Shown: positions 33,284 through 42,771 of the stretch, piece after piece | How positions within the stretch are numbered: position 1 is the stretch's first letter | How the letters are laid out: each line of letters starts with the position of its first letter | Assembly (NCBI GenBank): GCA_016290325.1 | Contig: JAEETL010000003.1 | Coordinates: 62,001 to 126,000 of the forward strand | DNA from: Muribaculaceae bacterium | GTDB lineage: Bacteria > Bacteroidota > Bacteroidia > Bacteroidales > Muribaculaceae | Length of the DNA: 64,000 nucleotides | Reading direction: 5' to 3' | The notes under the pieces: model-generated | The model's input: only the letters and a program-made list of their open reading frames with translations | Databases searched by the model: none | Told to the model about the DNA's origin: nothing | Made by a program: the position numbers and the translations under genes

Positions 33284-34402
33284 ATGAAATTCAACGTCCA
33301 AAGTAAATTATTGCTCTCGCGTCTCAACGCCGTGAGCAAAGTGGTGAGCAGCAACAACGCCTTTGCTATTCTTGACAATTTCCTGTTTGAGGTGCAAAGT
33401 GACCGCTTGGTAGTGACAGGCAGTGATATGGAAACACGCCTGACCACCAATATCGAGATCCAGAATGTGGAAGGCTCGGGCAAGTTTGCCATTGACGTTA
33501 AACGCACGATTAACGCCCTCAAGGAGTTACCCGACACGGCCTTGACCTTTGAGATCAATGACGAGACCCTTGCTGTAAAGGTCACCTACTTGAACGGTTA
33601 CTATGACGCAATGGCACTTAACGGCGATGAATTCCCCGAGAAGGCTGCCAATGCTAATGACGTAAAGCAATTCAGCCTGCCGGCTAAAAACATCGCTGCA
33701 GGCATTGGCCATACCCTGTTTGCCGTGATGAAGGACGATATGCACCCTCAGTTCACTGGCATCTACTGGGATATCAAACCCGACATGATCGTGTTTGTAG
33801 CCAGCGACACCAAGAAACTGGTGCGTTACCGCCAAACCAATGTGAAGCCTAACTTTGAGCGTTCATTTATCCTTCCCGCTAAGCCTGCCAGCATTCTTCT
33901 CAACATCATCGACCGCAACAGCGATAAAGATATCAACATCACCGTTGACGAGAACAGCGCCACCTTTGAGAACGCCGATTTCCAGTTGTCGTGCCGTTTC
34001 ATCAACGGACGTTACCCCAACTACAATTCGGTTATTCCCGAGGACAATCCTTACACGATGGCCGTTGACCGCTTGACGCTGCTCAATGCAGTGCGCCGTG
34101 TGGCTGTGTTTGCCAATGTTGGCGGACTGGTTAGATTGGATCTGAGCCCCGACCATGTAGTATTGACCGCCCAGGACGTTGACCACTCGACCGCTGCCGA
34201 GGAGACCATCAAGTGTGAGTACAATGGTGAGCCCATGAACATCGGCTTCAAGAGCGCCGATGTCATCGATGTTGTTAATAACATCGATAGTGAGGGCGTG
34301 TTCCTCAAGTTGCTCGACCCTGCCCGTGCAGGCGTGTTTGTGCCCAGTGAGCCTAAAGCCGGTGAAGACCTCATCGTGCTGCAGATGCCCATGATGATTT
34401 AA
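33284..34402 (+). CDS. dnaN: DNA polymerase III beta subunit (sliding clamp)
   Basis: This 372-residue protein is the ring-forming clamp that tethers the replicative polymerase to DNA. Its three similar domains are visible as repeats around residues 1-120, 125-245 and 250-372, with family stretches MKFNVQSKLLLSRLNAVSKVV-like at the start, SCRFINGRYPNYNSVIP in the middle and a hydrophobic QMPMMI end. The length is standard. It opens a long operon (dnaN, dnaQ-like, coaBC, porD, recN, rlmB) that I recall as common in Bacteroidales. dnaA is not in the window, so this is not the dnaA-dnaN origin arrangement. Confidence 0.97.
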   Translation: MKFNVQSKLLLSRLNAVSKVVSSNNAFAILDNFLFEVQSDRLVVTGSDMETRLTTNIEIQNVEGSGKFAIDVKRTINALKELPDTALTFEINDETLAVKVTYLNGYYDAMALNGDEFPEKAANANDVKQFSLPAKNIAAGIGHTLFAVMKDDMHPQFTGIYWDIKPDMIVFVASDTKKLVRYRQTNVKPNFERSFILPAKPASILLNIIDRNSDKDINITVDENSATFENADFQLSCRFINGRYPNYNSVIPEDNPYTMAVDRLTLLNAVRRVAVFANVGGLVRLDLSPDHVVLTAQDVDHSTAAEETIKCEYNGEPMNIGFKSADVIDVVNNIDSEGVFLKLLDPARAGVFVPSEPKAGEDLIVLQMPMMI

Positions 34403-34421
34403 TGACACGAATGCTGGTTAT

Positions 34422-35201
34422 ATGAAACTTAATCTGAAACGCCCCCTCGTGGTCTTTGACTTAGAGTCGACAGGACTCAACATTACCGAAGACCGCATTA
34501 TCGAGTTGTCCTATGTCAAGGTTTATCCTGATGGCCACGAGGAAAGCAACACATATCGCTTCAATCCCGAGAAGACGATACCACAACAGGCTATCAACGT
34601 GCACGGCATCACCAATGACATGCTCGTTGGAGAGCCCACATTCAAGGAGCGCGCCCATGACATCGCCCGATTATTTGAAGGTAGTGACATCGCCGGCTTT
34701 AACAGCAACAACTTTGACATTCCCTTGCTCGTCCAGGAACTGAGCAAAGCGGGTGTGGACTTTGATCCCACTCATCACAAGTTCATCGACGTTCAAACCA
34801 TCTACCACAAGCGGGAAAAGCGAGATCTCGAGGCTGCTTGCATTTTCTATTGCGGGCATCCCATGGAGAATCATCACTCGGCTGCCGATGATGCCAAGAC
34901 CACGCTTGAAGTGCTTAGGGCCCAGTTAGACCATTATGCCAATGATGCCGAACCGTTGCTGAATGACGTGGATTACCTGTCACAGTACTCAACCCATAAC
35001 CGCAACGTTGACTTAGCTGGTCGCATAATCCTCAACGAGAACAAGCAGCCCGTGTTCAACTTCGGCAAGCACAAGGGCAAAACCGTCGAGGACGTGTTCA
35101 CTAAGCTTGACTTTGGCTACTATGACTGGATGATGAAGAGTGACTTTGCCGAAAACACCAAGCAAGTCATCACCAAATTGTACATTCAATACAAGAAATA
35201 A
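34422..35201 (+). CDS. 3'-5' exonuclease of the DNA polymerase III epsilon type
   Basis: This 259-residue protein has the DnaQ exonuclease motifs: ExoI VFDLESTGLNITEDRIIEL with the catalytic D and E, ExoII GFNSNNFDIPLL, and ExoIII HHSAADDAKTTLEVL. The C-terminal about 60 residues (PVFNFGKHKGKTVEDV...YYDWMMKSDF) match the small DUF3820-like module found behind exonucleases in this phylum. It may act as the proofreading subunit next to the clamp or as a repair exonuclease; no clear clamp-binding motif was found. It starts 19 bases after dnaN and ends 18 before coaBC, so co-transcription is very likely. Confidence 0.9.
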   Translation: MKLNLKRPLVVFDLESTGLNITEDRIIELSYVKVYPDGHEESNTYRFNPEKTIPQQAINVHGITNDMLVGEPTFKERAHDIARLFEGSDIAGFNSNNFDIPLLVQELSKAGVDFDPTHHKFIDVQTIYHKREKRDLEAACIFYCGHPMENHHSAADDAKTTLEVLRAQLDHYANDAEPLLNDVDYLSQYSTHNRNVDLAGRIILNENKQPVFNFGKHKGKTVEDVFTKLDFGYYDWMMKSDFAENTKQVITKLYIQYKK

Positions 35202-35219
35202 ATTATTTGAGGACACATC

Positions 35220-36428
35220 ATGCTCAAAGACAAGCACATTATCCTAGGCATCACCGGAGGCATCGCCGCTTACAAGTGCGCGACGCTCACGCGGCTGTTA
35301 GTTAAGGCCGGTGCCGAGGTGCAGGTGATCATGACACCTAATGCCAAGCAGTTTATCCAGCCCTTGTCACTCTCGACGCTCAGTGGGAAACCCGTCATCA
35401 GCGAGTTTTTCACAGCCAATACAGGTCAATGGAACAGCCATGTGGATTTGGGCCTATGGGCTGATGCGCTAATCATCGCTCCCGCCACTGCATCTACCAT
35501 TGGCAAAATGGCTAACGGCGTTGCTGACAATATGCTTGTAACGACCTATCTATCGGCCAAAGCCCCAGTGTTTATAGCTCCTGCAATGGATTTGGACATG
35601 ATGCGTCACCCGAGCACCATCCGCAATTTGGAGCTGTTGCGCAGCTATGGCAACCACATCATTGAGCCAGCCGAGGGAGAACTCGCCAGTCATCTGGTCG
35701 GGAAAGGCCGAATGGAAGAGCCCGAGAACATCGTCAAGGCGCTTGATGAGTTCTTCTCGTTGAGTGAAGACCTGCAAGGGAAGCGCGTGCTTATTACTGC
35801 AGGCCCAACGGTCGAGAAAATCGATCCCGTGCGCTACATCAGTAATTTCTCATCGGGAAAGATGGGTTTTGCTCTAGCTGAGGAGTGTGCCTGCCGTGGC
35901 GCACAAGTCACCCTTGTAGCCGGGCCAGTGGCACTAAAGACCAATCATGCTGCCATTGAGCGAATTGATGTGACTACTGCCGTCGAAATGCATGATGCCG
36001 TGATGAAGGCCTTGCCCAACTGCGATGCCATCATCTTGTGTGCCGCTGTTGCCGATTATCGCGTCGAGCATGAAGCCGACAGCAAAATCAAACGCGAGAA
36101 AAACCAGAATCCCGTTATCCAACTCGTTCCCAATCCTGACATAGCCCGCGCCGTTGGTCAGGCAAAGCGCGACGACCAGGTGAGTGTAGGATTCGCCTTG
36201 GAAACCGACAACGAACAAGCTAATGCACAAGGCAAGCTTGAACGCAAAAACTTGAATTTCATCGTTATGAACTCAATGCGTGACAACAATGCGGGTTTTC
36301 AAGTCGATACCAACAAGGTGACCATCTTCACCGATAAGGGTGAGACCATCGAGGGCGAGTGTAAGAGCAAGCGAGACGTGGCCCATGATATTGTTGATGT
36401 TTTATTCAAGTATCTATCAAAACAATGA
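35220..36428 (+). CDS. coaBC: Bifunctional phosphopantothenoylcysteine decarboxylase/phosphopantothenate-cysteine ligase
   Basis: This 402-residue enzyme makes 4'-phosphopantetheine for coenzyme A. The N-terminal CoaC flavoprotein domain shows ITGGIAAYKCATLTRLL, NSHVDLG with the catalytic histidine, and APAMDLDMMRHP, a phylum variant of the usual PAMNxxM motif. The C-terminal CoaB domain starts near 185 with VLITAGPTVEKIDPVRYISNFSSGKMG and contains KIKREKNQNPVIQLVPNPDI. A second CoA gene, coaE, lies at 42141. It overlaps the next gene by ATGA. Confidence 0.96.
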   Translation: MLKDKHIILGITGGIAAYKCATLTRLLVKAGAEVQVIMTPNAKQFIQPLSLSTLSGKPVISEFFTANTGQWNSHVDLGLWADALIIAPATASTIGKMANGVADNMLVTTYLSAKAPVFIAPAMDLDMMRHPSTIRNLELLRSYGNHIIEPAEGELASHLVGKGRMEEPENIVKALDEFFSLSEDLQGKRVLITAGPTVEKIDPVRYISNFSSGKMGFALAEECACRGAQVTLVAGPVALKTNHAAIERIDVTTAVEMHDAVMKALPNCDAIILCAAVADYRVEHEADSKIKREKNQNPVIQLVPNPDIARAVGQAKRDDQVSVGFALETDNEQANAQGKLERKNLNFIVMNSMRDNNAGFQVDTNKVTIFTDKGETIEGECKSKRDVAHDIVDVLFKYLSKQ

Positions 36429-37345
36429 AGAATAAGTTATTGATATTGTTTGTGGCCCTATTGAGCGCATTCAATGCAGTTGCTGATGACGAAGCCACCG
36501 AGCTCAACTGTGAGGTGGAAGTCAACAGCGAGAAGGTCAACACAACCAACAGAGATATCTTCAATGACCTTAAGCAATCGGTCTACGATTACATGAACAC
36601 GACAAAATGGACAAATGCCACCTTTGGCTCCAATGAGAAGATTTATTGCAAACTTCTTATAACGCTCAGTTCATGGGACGATGCCACAGGCGTCATGCAG
36701 GGTGACCTGCAAATACAATCACAAAGGCCGGTGTACAACAGTTCCTATACCACTGCCCTCATCAACTTCAAGGATCCTAAAGTCAATTTCAGTTATGAAT
36801 CAGGGCAGCAGCTCGTTTTCTCAGAGCTAGAGATGGAAGATAATCTGACAGCGATTCTCAACTTTTGGGCCTATATGATTCTCGCATTGGACTTTGATTC
36901 CTTTGAACTGAACGGCGGGGATCCTTATTATGAAAAGGCTGCTCAAATTGTGCGTATGGCTCAAAGCAGTGGCGAAAGTGGTTGGAAAGCATTTGAGGAC
37001 AATAACAACCGCAGTGCCGTCTTGAGTGCCTTTACCGACAAGGCTACATCCCCCATCCGCCAAATGCTCTATGATTATCACCGAATGGGACTGGACCAGA
37101 TGGTTGTTACTGTGGACAAGGGCCGTTCAACCATTACCCACACACTTGAGAACCTGTCCAAAATCTATGACGTCGCGCCAATGTCAGTTTGCCTGACAAT
37201 GTTCAAGGATGCTAAACTCGACGAGTTGATCAATATCTATAGCAAAGCCAACACAAGCGAGAAGGAAGCAGTCTACGAGATGCTCTATCAAGTGTACCCC
37301 AGCGAAACCACCCGTCTGGAAGAAATCAAGAAAACCGCCAATTAA
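36425..37345 (+). CDS. porD: PorD-like protein (DUF4835)
   Basis: This 306-residue protein has a signal peptide (cut near residue 21) and matches DUF4835 across its length: LNCEVEVNSEKVNTTNRDIFNDLKQSVYDYMNTTKW at the start, CKLLITLSS, the FWAYMILALDFDSFELNGGDPYYEKA stretch and a C-terminal helical region. In Porphyromonas gingivalis PorD is needed for the type IX secretion system, yet the gene is found in many Bacteroidetes without known secretion. It overlaps coaBC by four bases and precedes recN, a linkage I recall as frequent. Whether this organism has a working type IX system cannot be judged from this window. Confidence 0.82.
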   Translation: MKNKLLILFVALLSAFNAVADDEATELNCEVEVNSEKVNTTNRDIFNDLKQSVYDYMNTTKWTNATFGSNEKIYCKLLITLSSWDDATGVMQGDLQIQSQRPVYNSSYTTALINFKDPKVNFSYESGQQLVFSELEMEDNLTAILNFWAYMILALDFDSFELNGGDPYYEKAAQIVRMAQSSGESGWKAFEDNNNRSAVLSAFTDKATSPIRQMLYDYHRMGLDQMVVTVDKGRSTITHTLENLSKIYDVAPMSVCLTMFKDAKLDELINIYSKANTSEKEAVYEMLYQVYPSETTRLEEIKKTAN

Positions 37346-37360
37346 TCTTTATAGGCTGGG

Positions 37361-39028
37361 ATGATCAAGCAACTGCACATCTCAAACTATGCGCTCATCG
37401 ATAAACTGGATATCAGATTTAACGATGGGCTGACCATTATTACGGGTGAGACAGGAGCTGGCAAATCCATTATTTTGGGTGCTTTATCGCTCATTTTAGG
37501 TGATCGAGCTGACAGCAAAGCCATTCGCGACACGTCGGTGAAGACCATTGTTGAAGCGACTTTTGGGATTGACGGCTATCGGCTGGAACGGTTTTTCAAG
37601 GACAATGACATTGACTGGGATGAGCACGAATGCCTAGTGAGGCGCGAACTGGCACCTAGCGGCAGGTCTCGTGCATTCATTAATGACACTCCAGTACAGC
37701 TAAATACCCTGCGGGAATTGAGTACCCGATTACTGGACATCCATTCCCAACACAGCAACATGTTGCTCTCGACTTCGGCTTTCCAGCTATCTATCCTAGA
37801 TAGCATTGCTGGCAACAGCCAGTTACTTGAAGAATATCGGAATTATTATCAAGATTATCGCGAGGCAGCCAAACAGCTAGAGTCAACCCGAAACAATATC
37901 GAGCAACTGAGGCGTGAAGAGGACTATATCCGCTACCAGCTTACTGAGCTACAAACCAAACAGCTCAAACCAAACGAGGATCAAGAGCTGGAGGCTCTTC
38001 AAGCCAAACTTAGCAATATCAACGAGTTAAAAGAATCGTTATGGGCTGTTGAGAACCAACTCAATAGCGAGGAAAACAGCATTCTTGAACGCCTATCCAC
38101 AGTAGCCCAACACCTGGAAACGGCAGAACGCAACCTCACTGAAGTGGAGGGCATGTCATCAAGGGTTCGCAATGCCCTTATTGAGCTCAAGGATATTGCC
38201 CAGGGCGTGAGTGCAACCATCGACACATTAAACGATGACCCCAACGAACTGCTACGCGTAGACGACCGCTTGAATGTCATCTATACTTTAGAGCGCAAGC
38301 ACAATGTGCAAGATGTCAACCAGTTGCTTGACATCCAGAGTGAATATGAGCGCAAACTAGGTGAAATCGAGCATAATGACGATATTATAGAGGAACTCAC
38401 CGCCCGTGTGAATGCCACCCGACAAGAAGCGACTCAACTTGCCGCTCAGTTGACCGCCAAGCGTCAAGATGCCGCCAAGCGATTCAGCAAGGAACTGCTT
38501 ACCCATGCGATGCCGTTAGGGATGAAGAACCTCGCATTTGAGGTGCAATTTACTCCGACGGAACTTACCGTGAGCGGAGCCGATAGCGTTGAATTCATGA
38601 TGGCATTTAACAAGAATCAGCGCCCCATGCCTGTCAAGGACACCGCATCTGGTGGTGAGATATCACGAGTGATGCTATGTATCAAAACGATTATCGCTCG
38701 CCACATGCAACTGCCCAGCATTATCTTTGATGAGGTGGATACGGGCGTGAGCGGAGATATCGCCAACAGAATTGGAGAAATGATGTTAGGCATTTCCCAA
38801 AACATCCAAGTTATAGCGATTACCCACCTGCCACAAGTGGCCGCTAACGGTGATCACCACCTGAGGGTATATAAAACTGACACCGAGGTTGAGACATTAA
38901 CCCGAGTGGAAACCCTCAATCCCGACGAACATGTGATTGAAGTCGCCCGTATGTTGAGTGGCAAAGACATCGACCAAGCCGCTATAGAGAATGCGAAATC
39001 CCTAATTAAAAACAAAAAAATACGATGA
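37361..39028 (+). CDS. recN: DNA repair protein RecN
   Basis: This 555-residue SMC-like ATPase has its Walker A at the start (GETGAGKSIILGALSLILGDRAD), a long coiled-coil centre (about 150-370) and the C-terminal signature and Walker B, TASGGEISRVML and IIFDEVDTGVSGDIANRIGEMM. It binds DNA ends and assists recombinational double-strand break repair, often under SOS control; no LexA box was recognised here. It starts 15 bases after porD, and rlmB begins within its stop codon. Confidence 0.96.
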   Translation: MIKQLHISNYALIDKLDIRFNDGLTIITGETGAGKSIILGALSLILGDRADSKAIRDTSVKTIVEATFGIDGYRLERFFKDNDIDWDEHECLVRRELAPSGRSRAFINDTPVQLNTLRELSTRLLDIHSQHSNMLLSTSAFQLSILDSIAGNSQLLEEYRNYYQDYREAAKQLESTRNNIEQLRREEDYIRYQLTELQTKQLKPNEDQELEALQAKLSNINELKESLWAVENQLNSEENSILERLSTVAQHLETAERNLTEVEGMSSRVRNALIELKDIAQGVSATIDTLNDDPNELLRVDDRLNVIYTLERKHNVQDVNQLLDIQSEYERKLGEIEHNDDIIEELTARVNATRQEATQLAAQLTAKRQDAAKRFSKELLTHAMPLGMKNLAFEVQFTPTELTVSGADSVEFMMAFNKNQRPMPVKDTASGGEISRVMLCIKTIIARHMQLPSIIFDEVDTGVSGDIANRIGEMMLGISQNIQVIAITHLPQVAANGDHHLRVYKTDTEVETLTRVETLNPDEHVIEVARMLSGKDIDQAAIENAKSLIKNKKIR

Positions 39029-39783
39029 TTGACAAAACCCAATATATCTACGGCATCCACGCCGTTCTTGAGGCCATAGATGCCGCTAAAGATATCGACA
39101 AGATCTTGTTGAGCAAGACACTCAACCCCGAGACCGCCCAGGAAATCATAGAGAAGGCTAGAGTGCTGCGTGTCCCTGTGCAACGCGTGCCTGTACAAAA
39201 AATCGACCGCATCACACGTCGCAACCATCAGGGTGTACTCGCCATGATGGCTGCGGTAACCTATTACCGTGTTGATGATTTGGTGCCTCGGTTATTTGAT
39301 GAGGGCGAGAACCCGTTTATCGTGGTGCTCGATGGTGTAACCGACGTGCGCAATTTTGGCGCCGTGGCACGCACCTGCGAGTGTGCTGGTGTGAGCGCCA
39401 TTGTCATTCCTGACCATGAGAGCGTTAGTGTTAACGCCGATGCGGTTAAGACGTCGGCTGGTGCCCTAAATTATCTGCCGGTATGCCGTGAGCGCAATCT
39501 GGTTAGCGCCGTGAAGTTCCTGCGTGACAGCGGATTTAAAATCGTGGGGACGAGTGACAAGAGCCAAACATCTTACACTCATGCCGACTACACAGGCCCC
39601 GTTGCCATAGTTCTTGGTGCTGAGGATAAGGGCATTTCTCCCGAAATCATGAAGTTATGTGACACTCAAGTGCTCATTCCCGAATTTGGTCACATTAATT
39701 CGTTGAATGTGTCGGTAGCTGGCGGCATCATGATATATGAGGTCGTTAGACAACGGCTCAATGGTGACCAGGAAGTGAATTAA
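39025..39783 (+). CDS. rlmB: 23S rRNA (guanosine-2'-O)-methyltransferase RlmB
   Basis: This 252-residue SpoU-family enzyme uses SAM to methylate the 2'-OH of a guanosine in 23S rRNA. It shows the three knot motifs VLDGVTDVRNFGAVART, VLGAEDKGIS and SLNVSVAGGIMIYE, after an N-terminal substrate-binding domain that starts YIYGIHAVLEAI. It overlaps recN by ATGA and is the last gene of the dnaN operon. The next gene, nusB, has its own promoter, and no hairpin is evident between the two. Confidence 0.94.
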   Translation: MIDKTQYIYGIHAVLEAIDAAKDIDKILLSKTLNPETAQEIIEKARVLRVPVQRVPVQKIDRITRRNHQGVLAMMAAVTYYRVDDLVPRLFDEGENPFIVVLDGVTDVRNFGAVARTCECAGVSAIVIPDHESVSVNADAVKTSAGALNYLPVCRERNLVSAVKFLRDSGFKIVGTSDKSQTSYTHADYTGPVAIVLGAEDKGISPEIMKLCDTQVLIPEFGHINSLNVSVAGGIMIYEVVRQRLNGDQEVN

Positions 39784-39794
39784 CCGGCCCTATT

Positions 39795-39826
39795 GTTGCC
39801 TATCACACTAAAATTCGCTAACTTTG
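39795..39826 (+). promoter_or_regulatory. Promoter of the nusB operon
   Basis: GTTG (39795-39798) and TAACTTTG (39819-39826) with a 20-bp spacer. The ATG at 39847 follows after 20 bases. Confidence 0.75.
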
Positions 39827-39846
39827 CAAGTTCAAACATTGACATT

Positions 39847-40779
39847 ATGATAAACCGAGTTTTAATCAGAACAAAGGTTGTACAAACATTGTACTCCTAT
39901 ATGCTAACCCGTCCCGAACGCACTTTGGCTATGGCGCTCAAGGACCTTGACACATGTCTGGGAAAAACCTATGAGTTATACCACTACCTCCTGCGTTTGC
40001 CCGTAGAACTCACCCATATCCAGGAAGTGCGTCTTGATGAGGCACGCAACAAGTATCTGCCTACCGAGGAAGAGCTGAATCCGAACATGAAGTTTGTCAA
40101 TAACCGGCTCGTCTCGGAACTGGCCAACAACGAAGTGCTGAATCAGTATGCCCAAGAACATACCATAACATGGAACGATGACCCGATTTTTGAGCGATTG
40201 ATGCTCGATAAGGTGATCAAGAGCGATATTTACAGCGACTATATGGGCTGTGATGATGACAGCATGGACGCCGATAGCCAGTTATGGCAGCAACTTATGA
40301 AACAAGTGATCCTGCCCGACGAGAACATGGCTGACGCTATTGAGCAGCGTTCCTTGTTCTGGACTGAGGACGATTTGGACTTAGTGGGACAATTCGTCTG
40401 CAAGACGTTCAGGCGCATCGCCGAGGGTGCTGAGGATGCAATCATGCCCATGTTCAAGGACGAGGAGGACAGCTCATTCGGCAAGGAACTGTTTTCAGCA
40501 GCCGTTACCATGATGCCCGAGAACAACACACTCATCGACGAACTGGTTCAAAACAGCCGTTGGGACAAAGACCGCATCGTTCTCATGGACCGCATCATCA
40601 TGTGTGCTGCACTTGCCGAGTTGCGCACGTTTGACAAAATCCCCGCCCCTGTAACGCTTAACGAGTATATTGAACTGGCCAAGAATTTCAGTACAGCCGG
40701 CAGCGGACAATTTGTCAATGGCATCCTCAACAATGCCATCAAGCAGCTTAACAAAGAGGGCAAAATCCTCAAAAGATAG
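39847..40779 (+). CDS. nusB: Transcription antitermination factor NusB, long Bacteroidetes form
   Basis: This 310-residue protein is about twice the length of E. coli NusB, as is usual in this phylum. The NusB fold is in the last about 140 residues (DLVGQFVCKTFRRIAEG, SRWDKDRIVLMDRIIMCAALAELRTFDKIPAPVTLNEYIELAKNFSTAGSGQFVNGILNN). The N-terminal half is a helical extension starting RVLIRTKVVQTLYSYM. NusB with NusE binds boxA RNA and keeps polymerase processive on rRNA operons. The frame can extend to 39793, but that covers the promoter, so ATG 39847 is chosen. It opens the nusB-yajC-ybbR-coaE operon. Confidence 0.93.
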   Translation: MINRVLIRTKVVQTLYSYMLTRPERTLAMALKDLDTCLGKTYELYHYLLRLPVELTHIQEVRLDEARNKYLPTEEELNPNMKFVNNRLVSELANNEVLNQYAQEHTITWNDDPIFERLMLDKVIKSDIYSDYMGCDDDSMDADSQLWQQLMKQVILPDENMADAIEQRSLFWTEDDLDLVGQFVCKTFRRIAEGAEDAIMPMFKDEEDSSFGKELFSAAVTMMPENNTLIDELVQNSRWDKDRIVLMDRIIMCAALAELRTFDKIPAPVTLNEYIELAKNFSTAGSGQFVNGILNNAIKQLNKEGKILKR

Positions 40780-40819
40780 AATTAATAACTAGATTAATAA
40801 CAATAAAAACTGAACAATT

Positions 40820-41155
40820 ATGCTTAACACTATCTTATTGCAAGCGGCTGATTCCGCTCAAGGTGGAGGTTGGAGTTTTATGATCATGATTATCGCGATG
40901 ATCGCCATTTTCTACTTTTTCATGATTGCGCCGCAGCAGAAGAAGCAGAAGAAGATTAATGCCTTCCGCGATAGCCTCAAGAAGGGCGATAAGGTGATGA
41001 CCGCTGGCGGCATCTATGGCCGCATCCGCGAGATCAAGGACAACTATGTCCTGCTGGAGATTGATAACAACGTCACCATTAAGATTGACAAGAATTCCAT
41101 CTATCAGTCAATGCAGGACGTTGCCGAAACCGGCGCCAACGTATCTAACAAGTAA
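40820..41155 (+). CDS. yajC: Preprotein translocase subunit YajC
   Basis: This 111-residue protein has one membrane segment (about 18-37, FMIMIIAMIAIFYFFMIAPQ) followed by the basic QQKKQKK stretch and a small cytoplasmic domain with KKGDKVMTAGGIYGRI. That is the standard YajC layout. YajC joins SecDF in the inner membrane and helps the Sec translocon. It lies 40 bases after nusB and 21 before the YbbR gene, in one operon. Confidence 0.95.
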   Translation: MLNTILLQAADSAQGGGWSFMIMIIAMIAIFYFFMIAPQQKKQKKINAFRDSLKKGDKVMTAGGIYGRIREIKDNYVLLEIDNNVTIKIDKNSIYQSMQDVAETGANVSNK

Positions 41156-41176
41156 AGCGTAGGCTCTTCACTGACA

Positions 41177-42139
41177 ATGAAGCTCTGGAATGACATAAAA
41201 AACAAGTTACAGGAATCGCCTCGCATGAGGTCAGCACTCCTGTATCTGTTTTTTATTGTCATTTCGGCTGTTTTCTGGTGCTTCTTGACGTTTAATGGGG
41301 ACATCCAACTTGACTTGCAAGTGCCATTGGAAATCAATAAACCTAAAAACGTGCACATGCTGTCAAAGGTTCCCGACACGCTTACTGTTACAGTCAAAGA
41401 CCGTGGTTACAGGTTCTTTACCTACCTGTTCCGCAAAACGCCTCCGCTGACGCTGCGCTTGACCGATTACAGTGATGGCAATGGCGATTTCAAGGTGGAT
41501 CAGAGCCACTTGAAAAAGGCGTTGACCCATGTGCTGAATAAGCACAGCACTATTGTCAATGTTTTGCCCGAATCACTCAATATCAGGTATACCGACTTGC
41601 CAGGCAAAAAAGTGCCTGTTAAAACCGATATTATTGTCGAGCCGCGTGAGAATTACACCCTCTATGGTGCCTTAATTCAGAGTCAGGATTCGGTACTGGT
41701 TTTCAGTGATGCCAAGACATTGAATGCGATCAACGAGGTCTATACCTATCATGTCGAGGAAACCGACTTGACCGACACGCTGCGCCGCAAGGTTTCTATC
41801 GCCCCCATCAACAATGCCGTGGTTGAGCCACGCACCATCGAGATTATGGTTCCCATCGAGAAATTGAAGCCACAAACACGCTCGGTCAAAATTGCTGTAC
41901 GTAATGCACCTTCAGGAGTAAAGATGTTACTCTTCCCCAGCGATGTTGAAGTGACCTACCGTTCGCCTGTCAGCCGCATCAGCGACGAGACCGGCATCAC
42001 TGCGGTAGTGGATTACAACTCGATAGACCCGCATTCAACCAGCAATAAGGTGAAAGTAATCATCGGTGAAATGCCCGCCGCTTATCAAGACGTGAAACTT
42101 TCACACGACAGTGTGGAATATATCATCGAGAAACATTGA
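41177..42139 (+). CDS. YbbR-domain membrane-anchored protein
   Basis: This 320-residue protein has one N-terminal membrane segment (about 20-38, LYLFFIVISAVFWCFLTF) and then tandem beta-rich YbbR-like repeats to the end. In Firmicutes YbbR/CdaR is an extracytoplasmic regulator of diadenylate cyclase; in Bacteroidetes the role is not known and no cyclase gene is in this window. Position between yajC and coaE is, as far as I recall, conserved in Bacteroidales. coaE begins just after its TGA. Confidence 0.8.
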   Translation: MKLWNDIKNKLQESPRMRSALLYLFFIVISAVFWCFLTFNGDIQLDLQVPLEINKPKNVHMLSKVPDTLTVTVKDRGYRFFTYLFRKTPPLTLRLTDYSDGNGDFKVDQSHLKKALTHVLNKHSTIVNVLPESLNIRYTDLPGKKVPVKTDIIVEPRENYTLYGALIQSQDSVLVFSDAKTLNAINEVYTYHVEETDLTDTLRRKVSIAPINNAVVEPRTIEIMVPIEKLKPQTRSVKIAVRNAPSGVKMLLFPSDVEVTYRSPVSRISDETGITAVVDYNSIDPHSTSNKVKVIIGEMPAAYQDVKLSHDSVEYIIEKH

Positions 42140-42140
42140 C

Positions 42141-42722
42141 GTGAAGTTGATTGCGATTACTGGCGGCATTGGTTGCGGCAAGAGCGTTGTCGCGCACATG
42201 GTCAAGATTATGGGCTATGAAGTCTATGATTGTGATAGCCGCGCCAAGGCTCTAATGATCAATGACCCTGAGGTTAAAAAGCAGTTGACCATGGCTTTTG
42301 GCGAACAAACCTACCTCGACGATGGCACATTGAACCGCCAACACCTGAGTGATCTGGCTTTTGCCGACTCCAATGCGCTCGCCTGCATCAATGGGATTGT
42401 TCATCCTGCCACCGCACGCGACCTTCAACGATGGGCTGATAGTCAAGCTCGTCAGGGAGCCAAACTGGCGTTTGTTGAAACGGCGCTACTGCGCACAGCA
42501 GGATTGGATCGCGTGGTAGACAGCGTTTGGCACGTGACTGCCCCAACAGACATCAGAATCAGACGCGTGATGACTCGTAGCGGACTAACGGCCCAACAGG
42601 TGAAGGACAGGATTGCGGCACAGATTGCCGAAGACAACCTCGCGACTGGTGAACACGCCATCATCAATGACAACACAACCGCTTTACTGCCACAAGTTTT
42701 GCAGTTGCTCATTCAAGAATAA
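42141..42722 (+). CDS. coaE: Dephospho-CoA kinase
   Basis: This 193-residue P-loop kinase carries out the last step of CoA synthesis, phosphorylating the 3'-OH of dephospho-CoA. The P-loop is GGIGCGKSVV at about residues 8-17, with YDCDSRAKALM (the substrate aspartate region) and HPATARD behind it. The best start is GTG 42141, one base after the stop of the YbbR gene; the frame also extends to ATG 42111 inside that gene, but those ten extra residues are not typical of the family. Coupled translation with the upstream gene is likely. Confidence 0.93.
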   Translation: MKLIAITGGIGCGKSVVAHMVKIMGYEVYDCDSRAKALMINDPEVKKQLTMAFGEQTYLDDGTLNRQHLSDLAFADSNALACINGIVHPATARDLQRWADSQARQGAKLAFVETALLRTAGLDRVVDSVWHVTAPTDIRIRRVMTRSGLTAQQVKDRIAAQIAEDNLATGEHAIINDNTTALLPQVLQLLIQE

Positions 42723-42771
42723 AACAAACAAACAGAACAACAATTTTAATATTATCATTTAACAATTAATT

